Shown here piece after piece: positions 35,190-46,006 of a DNA stretch of 64,000 bases. The translations under genes and the position numbers were made by a program. A model generated the notes under the pieces. That model saw nothing but the letters and a program-made list of their open reading frames with translations. It was not told the origin of the DNA and made no database searches. Position 1 is the first letter of the stretch. The number at the start of each line of letters is the position of its first letter. This DNA is from Chromohalobacter sp. 296-RDG (GTDB lineage: Bacteria; Pseudomonadota; Gammaproteobacteria; Pseudomonadales; Halomonadaceae): positions 1 through 64,000 of the forward strand of contig NZ_JARANY010000017.1 of the NCBI RefSeq assembly GCF_029889885.1, given 5' to 3'.

Positions 35190-37625
35190 ATGGCTGTTCT
35201 ACGCACGCTCCTCGCTCCCTTGCACGCCCTGTGCCGCACCCTGCTCGACCACTGGCTCGACTACCGTCATGTCGAAGCGCAGCAGCTCGCGCTCGATGCC
35301 ACGCGGCCAACGATCTACGTGCTCCCGCACCCCGCCTTTTCGGACAGACTGGCACTCGAACTGATAACACACCGCGAGGGCCTGCCCAGTGCCCGAGGCA
35401 GTGTCGCGCTCGGCGAGACGTACCTTCACGCTTGTATCGCCCTGCCCCGGCTCAGTCGCGGGCTGACGCAGATACACGGACGACGCTCTCTGCATCTCGA
35501 CACCTTGCTGGCAGAGCTAGCCGACGCACCCGATCGAGATATCCAGCTCGTGCCGGTAAGCATGTTCTGGGGGCGTGCCCCAGGCAAGGACTTCGGCTTC
35601 TGGAAATTGCTCGCAGCGGATAGCTGGCAGTGGAGCGGACGCCTGCGCCGACTCTTGTCGATGGCGATCAATGGCAAGCATGTGCAGGTACATATCGGCG
35701 CACCGTTGCAACTACGCACGTTGGTCGAGACACGTTCGCTACCGGTCGCCCAGCGCAAGACGGCACGCGTACTACGCGTTCACTTTCGTCGTGTACGCGC
35801 TCGCGTGCTGGGTCCCGATCTTTCGCATCGCAATACGCTGATCCGCGGCGTGGTCGACAGTCCACAAGTGCGCCAGGCGATCGCCGATGCGGCCACCGCC
35901 CGCGGCACAAGCCCCGCGCGTGAAACCCGCCGCGCGTTGCGCTATGGCCGCGAGATTGCTTCCAACACCTCGTACCCCGTGCTGCGTTTCCTCTACCAGC
36001 TGCTACGCCGGCTCTGGAATCGCCTCTACAACGGCGTCACCGTGAACGGACTCGATGACGTCAAGGCACTGGCCGGCGATCATGAATTGATCTATGTGCC
36101 CTGTCATCGCAGCCATATCGACTACCTGCTGTTGTCCTACGTACTATTTCGCGAAGGATTGATGCCGCCGCACATCGCGGCGGGCCGCAACCTCGACATG
36201 CCGGTGATCGGCGCTTTGCTACGTCGTGGCGGGGCTTTCTTCCTGCGCCGCAGCTTTCGTGACAACCGCCTCTACGCGGCGGTGTTCAACGAATACGTGC
36301 ATCGCCTGATCTCGCGTGGGCACCCACTGGAGTACTTCATCGAAGGCGGACGCTCGCGCACCGGGCGCATGCTGGCACCGCGCCCAGGCATGCTGGCCAT
36401 GACCCTACGCTCCTTCGCCCGCGACCCCCGCCGCGAGGTCGCCTTCGTGCCGGTCTATGTCGGCTACGAGAAAGTGCTGGAAAGCGGCAGCTACCTCAAG
36501 GAATTGCGCGGCGGGCACAAGAGGAAGGAATCGCCCTTCGATCTGTTGCGCATCGTGCGTCGTCTACGCCAGTCGTACGGGCATGTCACGGTCAATGTCG
36601 GCGAACCGCTCATGCTCAGCGGCTTTCTCGACCGCCAGGTCCCCGATTGGCGGGACAACCGCCGTCAAACGCGCCCCGACTGGATTAATCAGGCCGTGCC
36701 CGCGCTGGGGTCTATCCTGGCCCAACGCGTCAACGCCGCAGCGGCTATCACGCCGGTCTCGCTGGTCGCTCTGGGACTGCTGGCCAATTCGCACCACGCC
36801 ATCGAGGCCGACCTGCTCGAGCGTCATATGCGCTTGCTGGTGGACCTGAGACGGCATCTCCCGGGCGGTGAACGTATCACCCTGCCCGCGGGCGAACCTC
36901 GGGACTGGATTTCCCACACCGCTCAATTGGCATTCATCGAGTGCCGCCAACAGGCACTCGGCGAACTCGTACTCGCCACGCCGGAGCAAGCCACTTTATT
37001 GACCTGGTATCGCAATAACGTCTTGCATCTATTCATCGACATGGCGCTGGTCGCCTTCGCGTATCGGCATAACACCCGTTTTAATACGCAAGAGTTGCTC
37101 ACGCTGCTGGGCCCCGCCTGGCCGGTGCTCGCACATGAATTCCACCTGCCCTTTGAAGCCTTCGCGCCACGCCTGGAACGCGCTCTGGCAGCGCTGGCAT
37201 CGGAGGATCTGCTGATCGAGACCGATCACGCCTGGGAGCGCCCGGCGGGGCATCTGGCCAGCAGCGAACACCTGCGCCTGCTGGGGCGGCTGGTACAACC
37301 GACCCTGGAGCGCGGTTATCTGCTGCTGGCCGTACTGCTGCGCGAGGGAAGCGGCACCCTGACCCGCGAGGCATTGGAGGAACAAAGCCGTCAGTTGGCT
37401 GAACGTCTCACCCTGCTCTCCGGGCTCAACGCGCCGGAGTTCTTCGACAAACGTCTCTTCAGCGGCTTGCTCGACACCCTCGAGGCACAGGGCTGGTTAT
37501 GGCAGGAAAACGACACGCTGTGCTATGACAGCTCGCTCGAAAGCGCTCAGCGTCGCGGGCAGGCGCTCTTTGATCCCAGCCTGCGCCACCGCCTGACCCA
37601 ACTGGTACATCGCCAGCCATCGTAG
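35190..37625 (+). CDS. plsB: Glycerol-3-phosphate 1-O-acyltransferase
   Basis: 811 residues, as in E. coli PlsB. Acyltransferase motif I is HRSHID with histidine 306 and aspartate 311 at the same numbers as in E. coli; motif III FIEGGRSRTGR follows near 382-392. It makes lysophosphatidic acid from glycerol-3-phosphate and acyl-ACP or acyl-CoA at the inner membrane. Start at 35190, seven bases after CAAGG. Converges with rsmJ. Confidence 0.98.
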   Translation: MAVLRTLLAPLHALCRTLLDHWLDYRHVEAQQLALDATRPTIYVLPHPAFSDRLALELITHREGLPSARGSVALGETYLHACIALPRLSRGLTQIHGRRSLHLDTLLAELADAPDRDIQLVPVSMFWGRAPGKDFGFWKLLAADSWQWSGRLRRLLSMAINGKHVQVHIGAPLQLRTLVETRSLPVAQRKTARVLRVHFRRVRARVLGPDLSHRNTLIRGVVDSPQVRQAIADAATARGTSPARETRRALRYGREIASNTSYPVLRFLYQLLRRLWNRLYNGVTVNGLDDVKALAGDHELIYVPCHRSHIDYLLLSYVLFREGLMPPHIAAGRNLDMPVIGALLRRGGAFFLRRSFRDNRLYAAVFNEYVHRLISRGHPLEYFIEGGRSRTGRMLAPRPGMLAMTLRSFARDPRREVAFVPVYVGYEKVLESGSYLKELRGGHKRKESPFDLLRIVRRLRQSYGHVTVNVGEPLMLSGFLDRQVPDWRDNRRQTRPDWINQAVPALGSILAQRVNAAAAITPVSLVALGLLANSHHAIEADLLERHMRLLVDLRRHLPGGERITLPAGEPRDWISHTAQLAFIECRQQALGELVLATPEQATLLTWYRNNVLHLFIDMALVAFAYRHNTRFNTQELLTLLGPAWPVLAHEFHLPFEAFAPRLERALAALASEDLLIETDHAWERPAGHLASSEHLRLLGRLVQPTLERGYLLLAVLLREGSGTLTREALEEQSRQLAERLTLLSGLNAPEFFDKRLFSGLLDTLEAQGWLWQENDTLCYDSSLESAQRRGQALFDPSLRHRLTQLVHRQPS

Positions 37626-37648
37626 TATCGGGCGTTAGATGATGACGG

Positions 37649-38419
37649 TCACGCGGGTTTCAGGCTGCGATGCACATAGAGATCATAGCGGCTGGTCTTG
37701 CCCTCGAGAACGTGATCGGGCGCGGGGCCCTCAAGTGGCAGCGCGCGGCGTGGGCGCTTGACCACCACCCGGTGCGTAGCGACCTGCAGAGCGGCTTCCA
37801 GCAGACGTGGCGCGTCATCATCGCCACCGGCCAGTTCGCGGAAAACGCGCATCTCCTTCTTGACCAGCGCACTCTTGTCGCGGTGTGGAAACATAGGGTC
37901 GAGATGTACCACCTGCGGCGCGACGTCGTGATGCGCCACCAGGGGCGCCAGCTCACGCGCAGCATCGCCATTCGCCACTCGCATGCGCGCCACGATCTCG
38001 GCGGCCTCATCATCCGCTTGGGCACGCCGCACGCCATCTTCGAGCAGGGCGTAAATCGCTGCCACGCGCTCGATCAGCAACACCTGGGCGCCGAGGCTCG
38101 CCAGCACGAAGGCATCACGCCCCAGCCCCGCCGTGGCATCGACGATGCTCGGTGTCACGCCGTGCGCCAGTCCGCATGCCTTGGCGATCAGTTGCCCACG
38201 CCCGCCGCCAAAGCGGCGTCGGTGCGCGACTTTGCCAGCGGCGAAATCGACTCGAATCGGCGCGCCATAGCGACGCGTGTCGCCCGACAGCGCTAGGCCC
38301 TCATCGCTCATGACCAAGTACAAGGCAGTGTCGGCATCTGCCTCGGGCTGCCAGGGCAGCCCGAGCCGCGCAGCCAGCGCACGTACCGGCTCACCGATGG
38401 CCGTGACCCGTTCACTCAT
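37649..38419 (-). CDS. rsmJ: 16S rRNA (guanine(1516)-N(2))-methyltransferase RsmJ
   Basis: 256 residues from ATG 38419, which overlaps the uppP stop in ATGA, so translation is coupled; the longer frame is dropped. SAM-binding motif [19 protein letters not shown], catalytic-type [20 protein letters not shown] (the DPMFP motif) and VVVKRPRRA. It methylates G1516 in helix 45 of 16S rRNA. The N-terminal 60 residues match the RsmJ accessory domain. Confidence 0.95.
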   Translation of the reverse strand: MSERVTAIGEPVRALAARLGLPWQPEADADTALYLVMSDEGLALSGDTRRYGAPIRVDFAAGKVAHRRRFGGGRGQLIAKACGLAHGVTPSIVDATAGLGRDAFVLASLGAQVLLIERVAAIYALLEDGVRRAQADDEAAEIVARMRVANGDAARELAPLVAHHDVAPQVVHLDPMFPHRDKSALVKKEMRVFRELAGGDDDAPRLLEAALQVATHRVVVKRPRRALPLEGPAPDHVLEGKTSRYDLYVHRSLKPA

Positions 38420-39213
38420 GCCACCCACACCAGCAGCACGACGCCCAGAATCAGGCGGTAGATGACGAACGGCAGCATGCCGATGCGATCCAACGCGGCC
38501 AGGAACAACTTGATACACAGCCACGCCGCGACGAACGACATCAGCGTCCCCGCGATGATCGTGCCCCAGGCCACACCCTCGCCCGCTTCGACAAGCTCGA
38601 TGCCCTTGAGCGAACCGGCGGCGAGAATCAACGGGATCGACAGCAAGAACGAGAAACGCGCGGCGGCCTGGCGGGTGAAGCCCAGCAGTAAGGCCGCCGT
38701 GATCGTGATGCCCGAGCGCGACGTCCCGGGAATCAATGCCAAGGCCTGGGCGAGCCCGATGATCAGCGCATTGCGCAGCGACATCGCGGTCAACGCATGC
38801 TGGCGACTACCGCGTACATCCGCCCACCACAGCAGCAGCCCGAAAACCAGGGTGGTGATGGCGATCACCAGCGAGGCGCGAAGATATGACGCGATGACAC
38901 TTTCCAGCAGAAAACCGATGATGACGGCCGGCAGGGTGCCGATAATCACCGCCCAGCCCAGGCGGCTTTCCGGCGTCGCTGGTGCACCGCGACACTGCGC
39001 CACCCAATCACGCACGATTCGAGTCACTTCACGATGAAAGACCAGCACCACCGCGGCTAACGAGCCGACATGTACAGCAACATCGAAGGCCAATCCCTGA
39101 TCGGGCCAACCCAGCAACTGCGACGGGAGAATCAGGTGAGCGGATGACGAAATGGGCAGGAATTCGGTAAGGCCTTGAATGATGGCCAGCGCAACGACGT
39201 GCAACCAATCCAT
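38416..39213 (-). CDS. uppP: Undecaprenyl-diphosphatase (BacA/UppP)
   Basis: 265 residues from ATG 39213 (AAGGA upstream). About eight membrane helices, with the two active-site motifs [15 protein letters not shown] (about 12-26) and PGTSRSG near residue 170. It removes a phosphate from undecaprenyl diphosphate, recycling the lipid carrier for peptidoglycan and giving bacitracin resistance. Coupled to rsmJ by a 4-base overlap. Confidence 0.97.
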   Translation of the reverse strand: MDWLHVVALAIIQGLTEFLPISSSAHLILPSQLLGWPDQGLAFDVAVHVGSLAAVVLVFHREVTRIVRDWVAQCRGAPATPESRLGWAVIIGTLPAVIIGFLLESVIASYLRASLVIAITTLVFGLLLWWADVRGSRQHALTAMSLRNALIIGLAQALALIPGTSRSGITITAALLLGFTRQAAARFSFLLSIPLILAAGSLKGIELVEAGEGVAWGTIIAGTLMSFVAAWLCIKLFLAALDRIGMLPFVIYRLILGVVLLVWVA

Positions 39214-39299
39214 GAAGTGTCCTTGAAGCAACGAAAAACATGACGCTGCGTACGAGCGTGCGAGCACGCCATTATTATTCTCGAGAGCTTAAGAAACGC

Positions 39300-39986
39300 T
39301 TAGCCGCGCTGCCATGCCACCTCATTGCGCAGATACACCGGAACCGCCACGTCGGGCGACGGGCGTTCGCCCGACTGCCAAGCCCGCACGGCCAGATGGA
39401 TCATATCCTCGGCAGCTGGCTGCGGTTCACTCAGGCACTGGCCAAGCGCCGACTGCACTTCCACGGTCATACGCTCGCGTAAGGTCCAGCCCGAGCCGAT
39501 GCCGACCCAATCGATATCGTGGGAAGCGACAGGCAGGCGCACCCGCTCCGGTGCCAACACGGCTTCCTCCATAAGCGGCTCGAGTACGCCATCGTGACAG
39601 CGATAGGCCGCGGCATAGATCTCATCCATGCGGGCGTCCATTGCCGCCACCACATAGCGCGCATAGAGACGCCGATGGGCAGCAAGCGCCAAGGCTTCCA
39701 AGGTGGAGACGCTGATCAAGGGGCACTCGAGCGCGAAAGCCAGCCCCTGCGCCGTCCCGGCAGCGATGCGCAAACCGGTAAACGAGCCCGGCCCACGACC
39801 GTATGCCAACGCATCAAGATCGGAGAGCCCTACGCCCGCCTCGGCCAGCACGTCATCGACCATCGGCATCAGGAGTTGGGTGTGCTGACGCGGGGCATCA
39901 CGATAACGGGAGATGACATGGCCATCGCGCCACAGGGCGCAGGAACAGGCGCTAGTAGAGGCATCCAAGGCCAACAGAGTGGGCAT
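39300..39986 (-). CDS. tsaB: tRNA threonylcarbamoyladenosine synthesis protein TsaB
   Basis: 228 residues starting LLALDASTSACSCALW, the ASKHA-fold opening shared with TsaD, with YGRGPGSFTGLRIAAGTAQGL around 63-83. It pairs with TsaD and TsaE to make t6A at position 37 of ANN-reading tRNAs. It lies 86 bases upstream of uppP and 144 bases downstream of adk on the same strand. Confidence 0.96.
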   Translation of the reverse strand: MPTLLALDASTSACSCALWRDGHVISRYRDAPRQHTQLLMPMVDDVLAEAGVGLSDLDALAYGRGPGSFTGLRIAAGTAQGLAFALECPLISVSTLEALALAAHRRLYARYVVAAMDARMDEIYAAAYRCHDGVLEPLMEEAVLAPERVRLPVASHDIDWVGIGSGWTLRERMTVEVQSALGQCLSEPQPAAEDMIHLAVRAWQSGERPSPDVAVPVYLRNEVAWQRG

Positions 39987-40092
39987 CAGCGATCATCGAG
40001 CAACGGGTGAGCCCGCACTATAAACGTGCCATCGGTCATTGGCAAAACGCCCGGCACACTACTCGACGCAATGTTTGACGCAGGTCGTCATT

Positions 40093-40115
40093 GCGCGGCG
40101 CCAGGGACGCCGCGC
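40093..40115 (-). terminator. GC-rich hairpin after adk
   Basis: GCGCGGCG/CGCCGCGC arms (40093-40100, 40108-40115) around a 7-base loop, 15 bases after the adk stop. No T-run follows, so it may be a pause or RNA-stability hairpin rather than a full terminator. Confidence 0.5.
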
Positions 40116-40130
40116 GGCAGGAACGGAGGC

Positions 40131-40808
<678 letters not shown>

Positions 40809-41028
40809 TCATCACATGTTCGTTATTAGCCATGGCATGCTCCATGAAGCACACGCCATCGCCTTGGGAATGGCCCATGACGATACCTGCACGGCTCAAG
40901 CGGCACAAGCACGCCCGCCCCGGGCTCGGCCTGCTCCAATCGCCATAATTCGTCTTTTTTCATAGAGTTGCCTGAAGCGTTGCACTTTCGTAGCGCGCCT
41001 GACAGCGGCTTTATTTGTCGCGACATAA

Positions 41029-41056
41029 AAAAGCGGCCCCCTTAGGAGGCCGCTTC
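41029..41056 (-). terminator. Intrinsic terminator of the aceE-aceF operon
   Basis: On the minus strand GAAGCGGCCTCC-TAA-GGGGGCCGCTT runs into TTTTTT, 26 bases after the aceF stop. The rest of the 293-base gap up to adk (40788-41028) holds the adk promoter and no gene. Confidence 0.92.
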
Positions 41057-41080
41057 TATCACGTCACCTATGTGCCTGGA

Positions 41081-43159
41081 TCACATCAACAGGCGACGAA
41101 TATCGCTCAGCGCCTGGGCCAGGAAGGCCGTGAAGCGAGCCGCGTCGGCACCGTTGACCGCCCGGTGGTCGTAGGACAGCGACAGCGGCATCATCAGCCG
41201 CGGCGCGAACTCGGCGCCGTCCCATACGGGTTTCGTCTGTGCCTTGGAAATGCCGAGGATGGCGACTTCCGGTGCATTGACGATGGGCGTGAAGGCGGTA
41301 CCGCCGATGGAGCCCAAGCTGGAGATGGTGAAGCAGCCACCGGTCATCTCTTCGCGCTTGAGCTTCTTCGACTGTGCCTTGCCGGCCAGTTCGACCGATT
41401 CCTTGGCAAGATCGATCAGCGATTTCTGGTCGGCGTTGCGGATCACCGGGACCATCAGGCCGTCCGGCGTGTCCACGGCAATGCCGATGTGCACGTAGTG
41501 CTTCTGTACCAGCGTTTCGCCGTCGCTCTTCAGGCTGACGTTGAACTGCGGGAATTTCTGCAAGGCGTAGGCACAGGCCTTGATCATGAACGGCAGCGGC
41601 GTGAGCTTGGCGTCCTGCTTGGCAGCCTCGTCCTTCATCGACTTGCGGAAGGCTTCAAGCTCGGTGATGTCCGCCTCGTCGAACTGCGTGACGTGCGGCA
41701 CGTTGAGCCAACTGCGGTGCAGGTTGGCCGCGCCGGCTTTCATCAGGCGGCCCATGGGCTTTTCCTCGACCTCACCGAACTGGCTGAAGTCGATATCCGG
41801 CACCGCTGGGATGCCCGCACCGCCACTCGGCGCAGCAGTGCTTCCGGCCCTGCTGGAACGCTGCTGAAGGGCGGTCTTGACATAGCCTTGCACGTCTTCC
41901 TTCAGCACGCGACGCTTGGGCCCGGTGGGCGTCACCTGAGCCAGATCGACGCCCAGTTCGCGGGCCAGCATGCGCACCGCCGGACCGGCATGCACATGCG
42001 CGCCAGCGGTCTTTTCCTCGCCTTGCTTGTGACGCGCCTCGGGGCTCGGTTCACCCGTGGGCTGCTTGGTAGACGGCGTCGACTTGGAAGCACTAGCTTT
42101 TTGCTGACCGGAGTCGGCCTTCTGATCCGCCTTGCCAGCGTCGGACTTCTTGCCGGCATCGGCTTTCTTGGCCGGCTTCTTGGCGCCGGCTACGTCGATA
42201 TAGCCGATCAAGTCGCCCTCGGAGACGCTATCGCCTTCCTTGACCGAGACCTCGACCACCTTGCCCTTGTAGGGGCTGGGCACGTCCATGGAGGCCTTGT
42301 CGGATTCCAGCGTGATCAGTGTGTCTTCCTCGCTGATCTCATCACCTTCGCTGATCGCCAGCTCGATGACCGGCACGTTTTCGCTGCCGCCGATATCGGG
42401 GACGCGGAGTTCCTTGCGGCCACCCTCGTCACCATTTTCTTGTGTCTCGTCGTCGGCGTCTTGATCCTCGGCACCCGCGTCTGACTCGGCACTGCCGGAA
42501 TCGTCTTCCGCCGGCGCTTCGTCAGTAGCGGCGTCGTCACCTTCATCGACGATCTCCATGCTGCCGATCAGGTCACCCTCGGAGACGCTGTCGCCCTCCT
42601 TGACCGCCAGCGAGACGAGCTTGCCGCTGTAGGGGCTCGGCACGTCCATGGAGGCCTTGTCGGATTCCAGCGTAATCAGCGAGTCTTCAGCGTTGACGTC
42701 GTCGCCTTCGCTGACCGGCACCTCGATGATCTCGACACCTTCGCCACCGCCGATGTCCGGTACCTTCACTTCAACGGTGCGCTTGCCGCCACCGGAAGAT
42801 TGCTTCTTCGGCGCCGCCTTCTCAGGCTCGGCTTCGTTCTGAGACTTGGTATCGTCCTGAGACTTGGCATCGTCCTGAGAGGACTCGTCGGCATCGCTAT
42901 CGCTCTGCCCGTCGCCACCACCTTCGGCTTCGAGCTCGAGGATATCGTCACCTTCGGAGACGCTATCGCCTTCCTTGACCAACATCTTGACGACCTTGCC
43001 GCCCTTGGGCGCCGGGACGTCCATGCTGGCCTTGTCGGACTCCAGCGTGATCATGGCGTCCTCGGCGACGATGACATCGCCTTCGGACACCGCCACCTCG
43101 ATGATCTCGACGCCGTCACTACCGCCGATATCGGGAACTTTGATGATTTCGCTACTCAA
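41081..43159 (-). CDS. aceF: Dihydrolipoyllysine acetyltransferase, pyruvate dehydrogenase E2
   Basis: 692 residues from a TTG start at 43159, chosen because AAGGAG lies eight bases upstream and the next residues (SSEIIKVPDIGG) are the true E2 opening. Three lipoyl domains carry the lipoyl lysines K43, K168 and K288, each in LESDKASMDVP. Acidic linkers (e.g. SQDDAKSQDDTKSQ) separate them; a peripheral-subunit-binding domain follows (about 430-465, AVRMLARELGVDLAQV), then the catalytic core ending with the DHRAVNG active-site motif. It moves acetyl from E1 to CoA. It follows aceE by 156 bases. Confidence 0.97.
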   Translation of the reverse strand: MSSEIIKVPDIGGSDGVEIIEVAVSEGDVIVAEDAMITLESDKASMDVPAPKGGKVVKMLVKEGDSVSEGDDILELEAEGGGDGQSDSDADESSQDDAKSQDDTKSQNEAEPEKAAPKKQSSGGGKRTVEVKVPDIGGGEGVEIIEVPVSEGDDVNAEDSLITLESDKASMDVPSPYSGKLVSLAVKEGDSVSEGDLIGSMEIVDEGDDAATDEAPAEDDSGSAESDAGAEDQDADDETQENGDEGGRKELRVPDIGGSENVPVIELAISEGDEISEEDTLITLESDKASMDVPSPYKGKVVEVSVKEGDSVSEGDLIGYIDVAGAKKPAKKADAGKKSDAGKADQKADSGQQKASASKSTPSTKQPTGEPSPEARHKQGEEKTAGAHVHAGPAVRMLARELGVDLAQVTPTGPKRRVLKEDVQGYVKTALQQRSSRAGSTAAPSGGAGIPAVPDIDFSQFGEVEEKPMGRLMKAGAANLHRSWLNVPHVTQFDEADITELEAFRKSMKDEAAKQDAKLTPLPFMIKACAYALQKFPQFNVSLKSDGETLVQKHYVHIGIAVDTPDGLMVPVIRNADQKSLIDLAKESVELAGKAQSKKLKREEMTGGCFTISSLGSIGGTAFTPIVNAPEVAILGISKAQTKPVWDGAEFAPRLMMPLSLSYDHRAVNGADAARFTAFLAQALSDIRRLLM

Positions 43160-43315
43160 GGTCGCGCTCCTTTCCAATCTGGCAGTCTGGTCGTCCCGGC
43201 AACACATCGCACCCGGGCAATACGACCAGACCAGGCAATCTGGCCATGGCCGCCACCACATCTAACCGGTGGCGGCACCTTGATGGGACACTTCAGCCCA
43301 TGACATCAACGGGGT

Positions 43316-46006
43316 TCAAGACACCAGCGGGCTGGGCTTGGTGGGGTCGATGTCGTATTTCTTCATGGCATCATTGACGACCTTGGCGTCGATCTCACCG
43401 CGGTTGGCCAGCGCACGCAGCGCCTGAATGGTCACGTAGTAGCGGTCGACCTCGAAGAAACGACGCAGCGCGTCACGCGTGTCGGAACGCCCGAAACCAT
43501 CGGTGCCCAGCACATGGAAGTCGCTCGGCACCCAGGCACGAATCTGATCGGCGTAGAGCTTCATGTAGTCGGTCGAGGCGATAACCGGCCCCTCGACATC
43601 TTTCAGCTGCTGTGACACCCACGGCTTCTCACGCTTCTCATCGTAGTCGAGGAACTGCAACCGGTCGTATTCGAGCGCTTCACGACGCAGCTCGTTGAAG
43701 CTGGTCACACTCCACACATCGGCGACGACGTCGTGCTCGTTCGCCAGCATCTCGGCGGCGGCTTCGACCTCGCGCAGAATCGTCCCGCTGCCCATGAGCT
43801 GAGCGCGTGGCTGCTTCTTGCGGCCGTCCTTCTTGCCTTCCTGAAGCAGATACATGCCGCGAACGATGCCCTCTTCGCTGCCCTTCGGCATTTCCGGATG
43901 CGGGTAGTTCTCGTTCATCACGGTCAGATAGTAGAAGCAGTTTTCCTTGTCCTGGAACATGCGCTTCAGACCATCCTGCATGATCACCGCGACCTCGTGG
44001 CCATAGCACGGGTCATAGGCACGGCACGACGGCACGGCCGACATCAGGATATGGCTGTGGCCGTCCTGATGCTGCAGGCCCTCGCCGTTGATAGTCGTGC
44101 GTCCGGCAGTACCGCCAATCATGAAGCCGCGCGCCTGCAGATCACCGGCGGCCCAGATCAGGTCACCGACACGCTGATAACCGAACATCGAGTAATAGAC
44201 GTAGAACGGAATCAACGGCAGGTGGTGGTTGGAATAAGCCGTCGCTGCTGCAATCCAGGCGGAAATGGAACCGGCTTCGGTGATGCCTTCCTCGAGGATC
44301 TGACCCTTCTGGTCCTCGCGGTAGTACATGATCTGGCCGGCATCCGTGGGCTCATACTTCTGTCCTTCGGCGGCGTAGATACCCAACTGGCGGAACATGC
44401 CTTCCATCCCGAAGGTACGCGCTTCGTCGGGAATGATCGGTACCACGCGCGAGCCCAGTTGCTTGTTCTTGACCAGGCCGTTGAGCACACGCACGAAGGA
44501 CATGGTGCTGGACACTTCGCGGTCGCCAGAGCCCTTGAGCTGGCTGGCGAACATCTTGTCGTCGAGCCCGGGAATCTCGAGTGCCTCGAAGTCGTTCTTG
44601 CGCGCCGGCAAGAAGCCGCCGAGCTTCTCGCGCTGGAGATGCAGATACTTCATCTCCGGGCTATCGTCGTCAGGCTTATAGTAAGGGATGTCACCGCTTT
44701 CGATCTGCTCGTCAGAAATCGGCACGCCGAAACGATCGCGAAACGCCTTGAGGGCTTCGTTATCCATCGACTTGATCTGGTGCGCTTCCATGTCAGCTTC
44801 GCCGCTGCCGCCGCCCATACCATAGCCCTTGACGGTGTGCGCCAGGATCACGGTAGGACGATTGCCGGCATTGTTGACCGCTTCATGATAGGCCGCGTAG
44901 ATCTTCTGCGGATCGTGACCGCCACGATTGAGACGGAAGATCTGCTCGTCGGAGTAGTCCTTGACCATCTCCGCCGTTTCATCGTATTTACCGAAGAACT
45001 GATCGCGAGTGTACTTGCCACCCTGAGCCTTGTAGTTCTGGTACTCGCCGTCGACCGCCTCGTCCATGCGCTTTTGCAGCATGCCCTTGGTGTCCTGTTC
45101 GAACAGCGGGTCCCACTGACCACCCCAGACGACCTTGATCACGTTCCAACCGGCACCGCGGAAGACCCCTTCGAGCTCGTCGATGACGCGCGAATTGCCG
45201 CGTACCGGCCCATCGAGACGCTGCAGGTTGCAGTTGATGACGAAGATCAGATTATTGAGCTTCTCGCGGCTGGCCAGATGCAGCGCGCCCAGCGATTCCG
45301 GCTCGTCGCACTCGCCGTCGCCGAGGAAGGCCCAGACCTTGCGGTCCTGCATGTCCTCGAGCTCACGCGAATGCAGGTACTGCATCACGTGGGCCTGGTA
45401 GATCGCCTGGATCGGCCCCAGTCCCATGGAGACCGTGGGGAACTGCCAGTAATCCGGCATCAGATACGGGTGCGGGTAGGACGGCAGGGCCTCGCCGTCG
45501 ACTTCCTGACGGAAGTTATCCATCTGCTCCTGCGTCAGACGGCCTTCCAGGAACGAGCGCGCATAGATACCCGGCGTGACGTGCCCCTGGATATACAGCA
45601 GGTCGCCCTTGTGGTCACCGTTATCGGCACGGAAGAAGTGGTTGAAACCGACTTCATAAAGCGTGGCACTGGACTGATAACTGGCGATATGACCGCCCAG
45701 GCCCTTGTGCTTCTTGTTGGCACGCAACACCTGCACCATCGCGTTCCAACGAATCGCCGAACGAATCTTGCGCTCGATGAACATATCGCCGGGCATCTTG
45801 GCTTCACGATGCACCGGGATGGTATTGCGATGCGGCGTGGTCCCGGAAAAGGGGGGTGAAGAGCCATCGCGACGCAGACGATCCGCCAAGCGGCTCATGA
45901 TGTAACGAGCGCGCTCTTCGCCCTCATGCTCGATGACCGAGGCCAAGGAATCCAGCCATTCCGTGGTTTCGATCGGATCGAGATCGTTTTTTGCCTCCAG
46001 ACTCAT
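43316..46006 (-). CDS. aceE: Pyruvate dehydrogenase E1 component, homodimeric type
   Basis: 896 residues from ATG 46006 with GGAGAGAC upstream. The thiamine-diphosphate motif GDGECDEPES...NNLIFVINCNLQ lies around 238-270, and the transketolase-like central domain with GRTTINGEGLQHQDGHS around 635-651. It decarboxylates pyruvate and acetylates the E2 lipoyl groups. First gene of the aceE-aceF unit; dihydrolipoyl dehydrogenase is not in the window. Confidence 0.99.
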   Translation of the reverse strand: MSLEAKNDLDPIETTEWLDSLASVIEHEGEERARYIMSRLADRLRRDGSSPPFSGTTPHRNTIPVHREAKMPGDMFIERKIRSAIRWNAMVQVLRANKKHKGLGGHIASYQSSATLYEVGFNHFFRADNGDHKGDLLYIQGHVTPGIYARSFLEGRLTQEQMDNFRQEVDGEALPSYPHPYLMPDYWQFPTVSMGLGPIQAIYQAHVMQYLHSRELEDMQDRKVWAFLGDGECDEPESLGALHLASREKLNNLIFVINCNLQRLDGPVRGNSRVIDELEGVFRGAGWNVIKVVWGGQWDPLFEQDTKGMLQKRMDEAVDGEYQNYKAQGGKYTRDQFFGKYDETAEMVKDYSDEQIFRLNRGGHDPQKIYAAYHEAVNNAGNRPTVILAHTVKGYGMGGGSGEADMEAHQIKSMDNEALKAFRDRFGVPISDEQIESGDIPYYKPDDDSPEMKYLHLQREKLGGFLPARKNDFEALEIPGLDDKMFASQLKGSGDREVSSTMSFVRVLNGLVKNKQLGSRVVPIIPDEARTFGMEGMFRQLGIYAAEGQKYEPTDAGQIMYYREDQKGQILEEGITEAGSISAWIAAATAYSNHHLPLIPFYVYYSMFGYQRVGDLIWAAGDLQARGFMIGGTAGRTTINGEGLQHQDGHSHILMSAVPSCRAYDPCYGHEVAVIMQDGLKRMFQDKENCFYYLTVMNENYPHPEMPKGSEEGIVRGMYLLQEGKKDGRKKQPRAQLMGSGTILREVEAAAEMLANEHDVVADVWSVTSFNELRREALEYDRLQFLDYDEKREKPWVSQQLKDVEGPVIASTDYMKLYADQIRAWVPSDFHVLGTDGFGRSDTRDALRRFFEVDRYYVTIQALRALANRGEIDAKVVNDAMKKYDIDPTKPSPLVS

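Noticed and set aside
41015-42484. 489-residue open frame antisense to aceF
   Set aside because: Created by the repetitive lipoyl-domain DNA on the other strand; no independent support.
43733-45859. 708-residue open frame antisense to aceE
   Set aside because: Shadow frame opposite a certain pyruvate dehydrogenase E1; no ribosome site and no family motifs.
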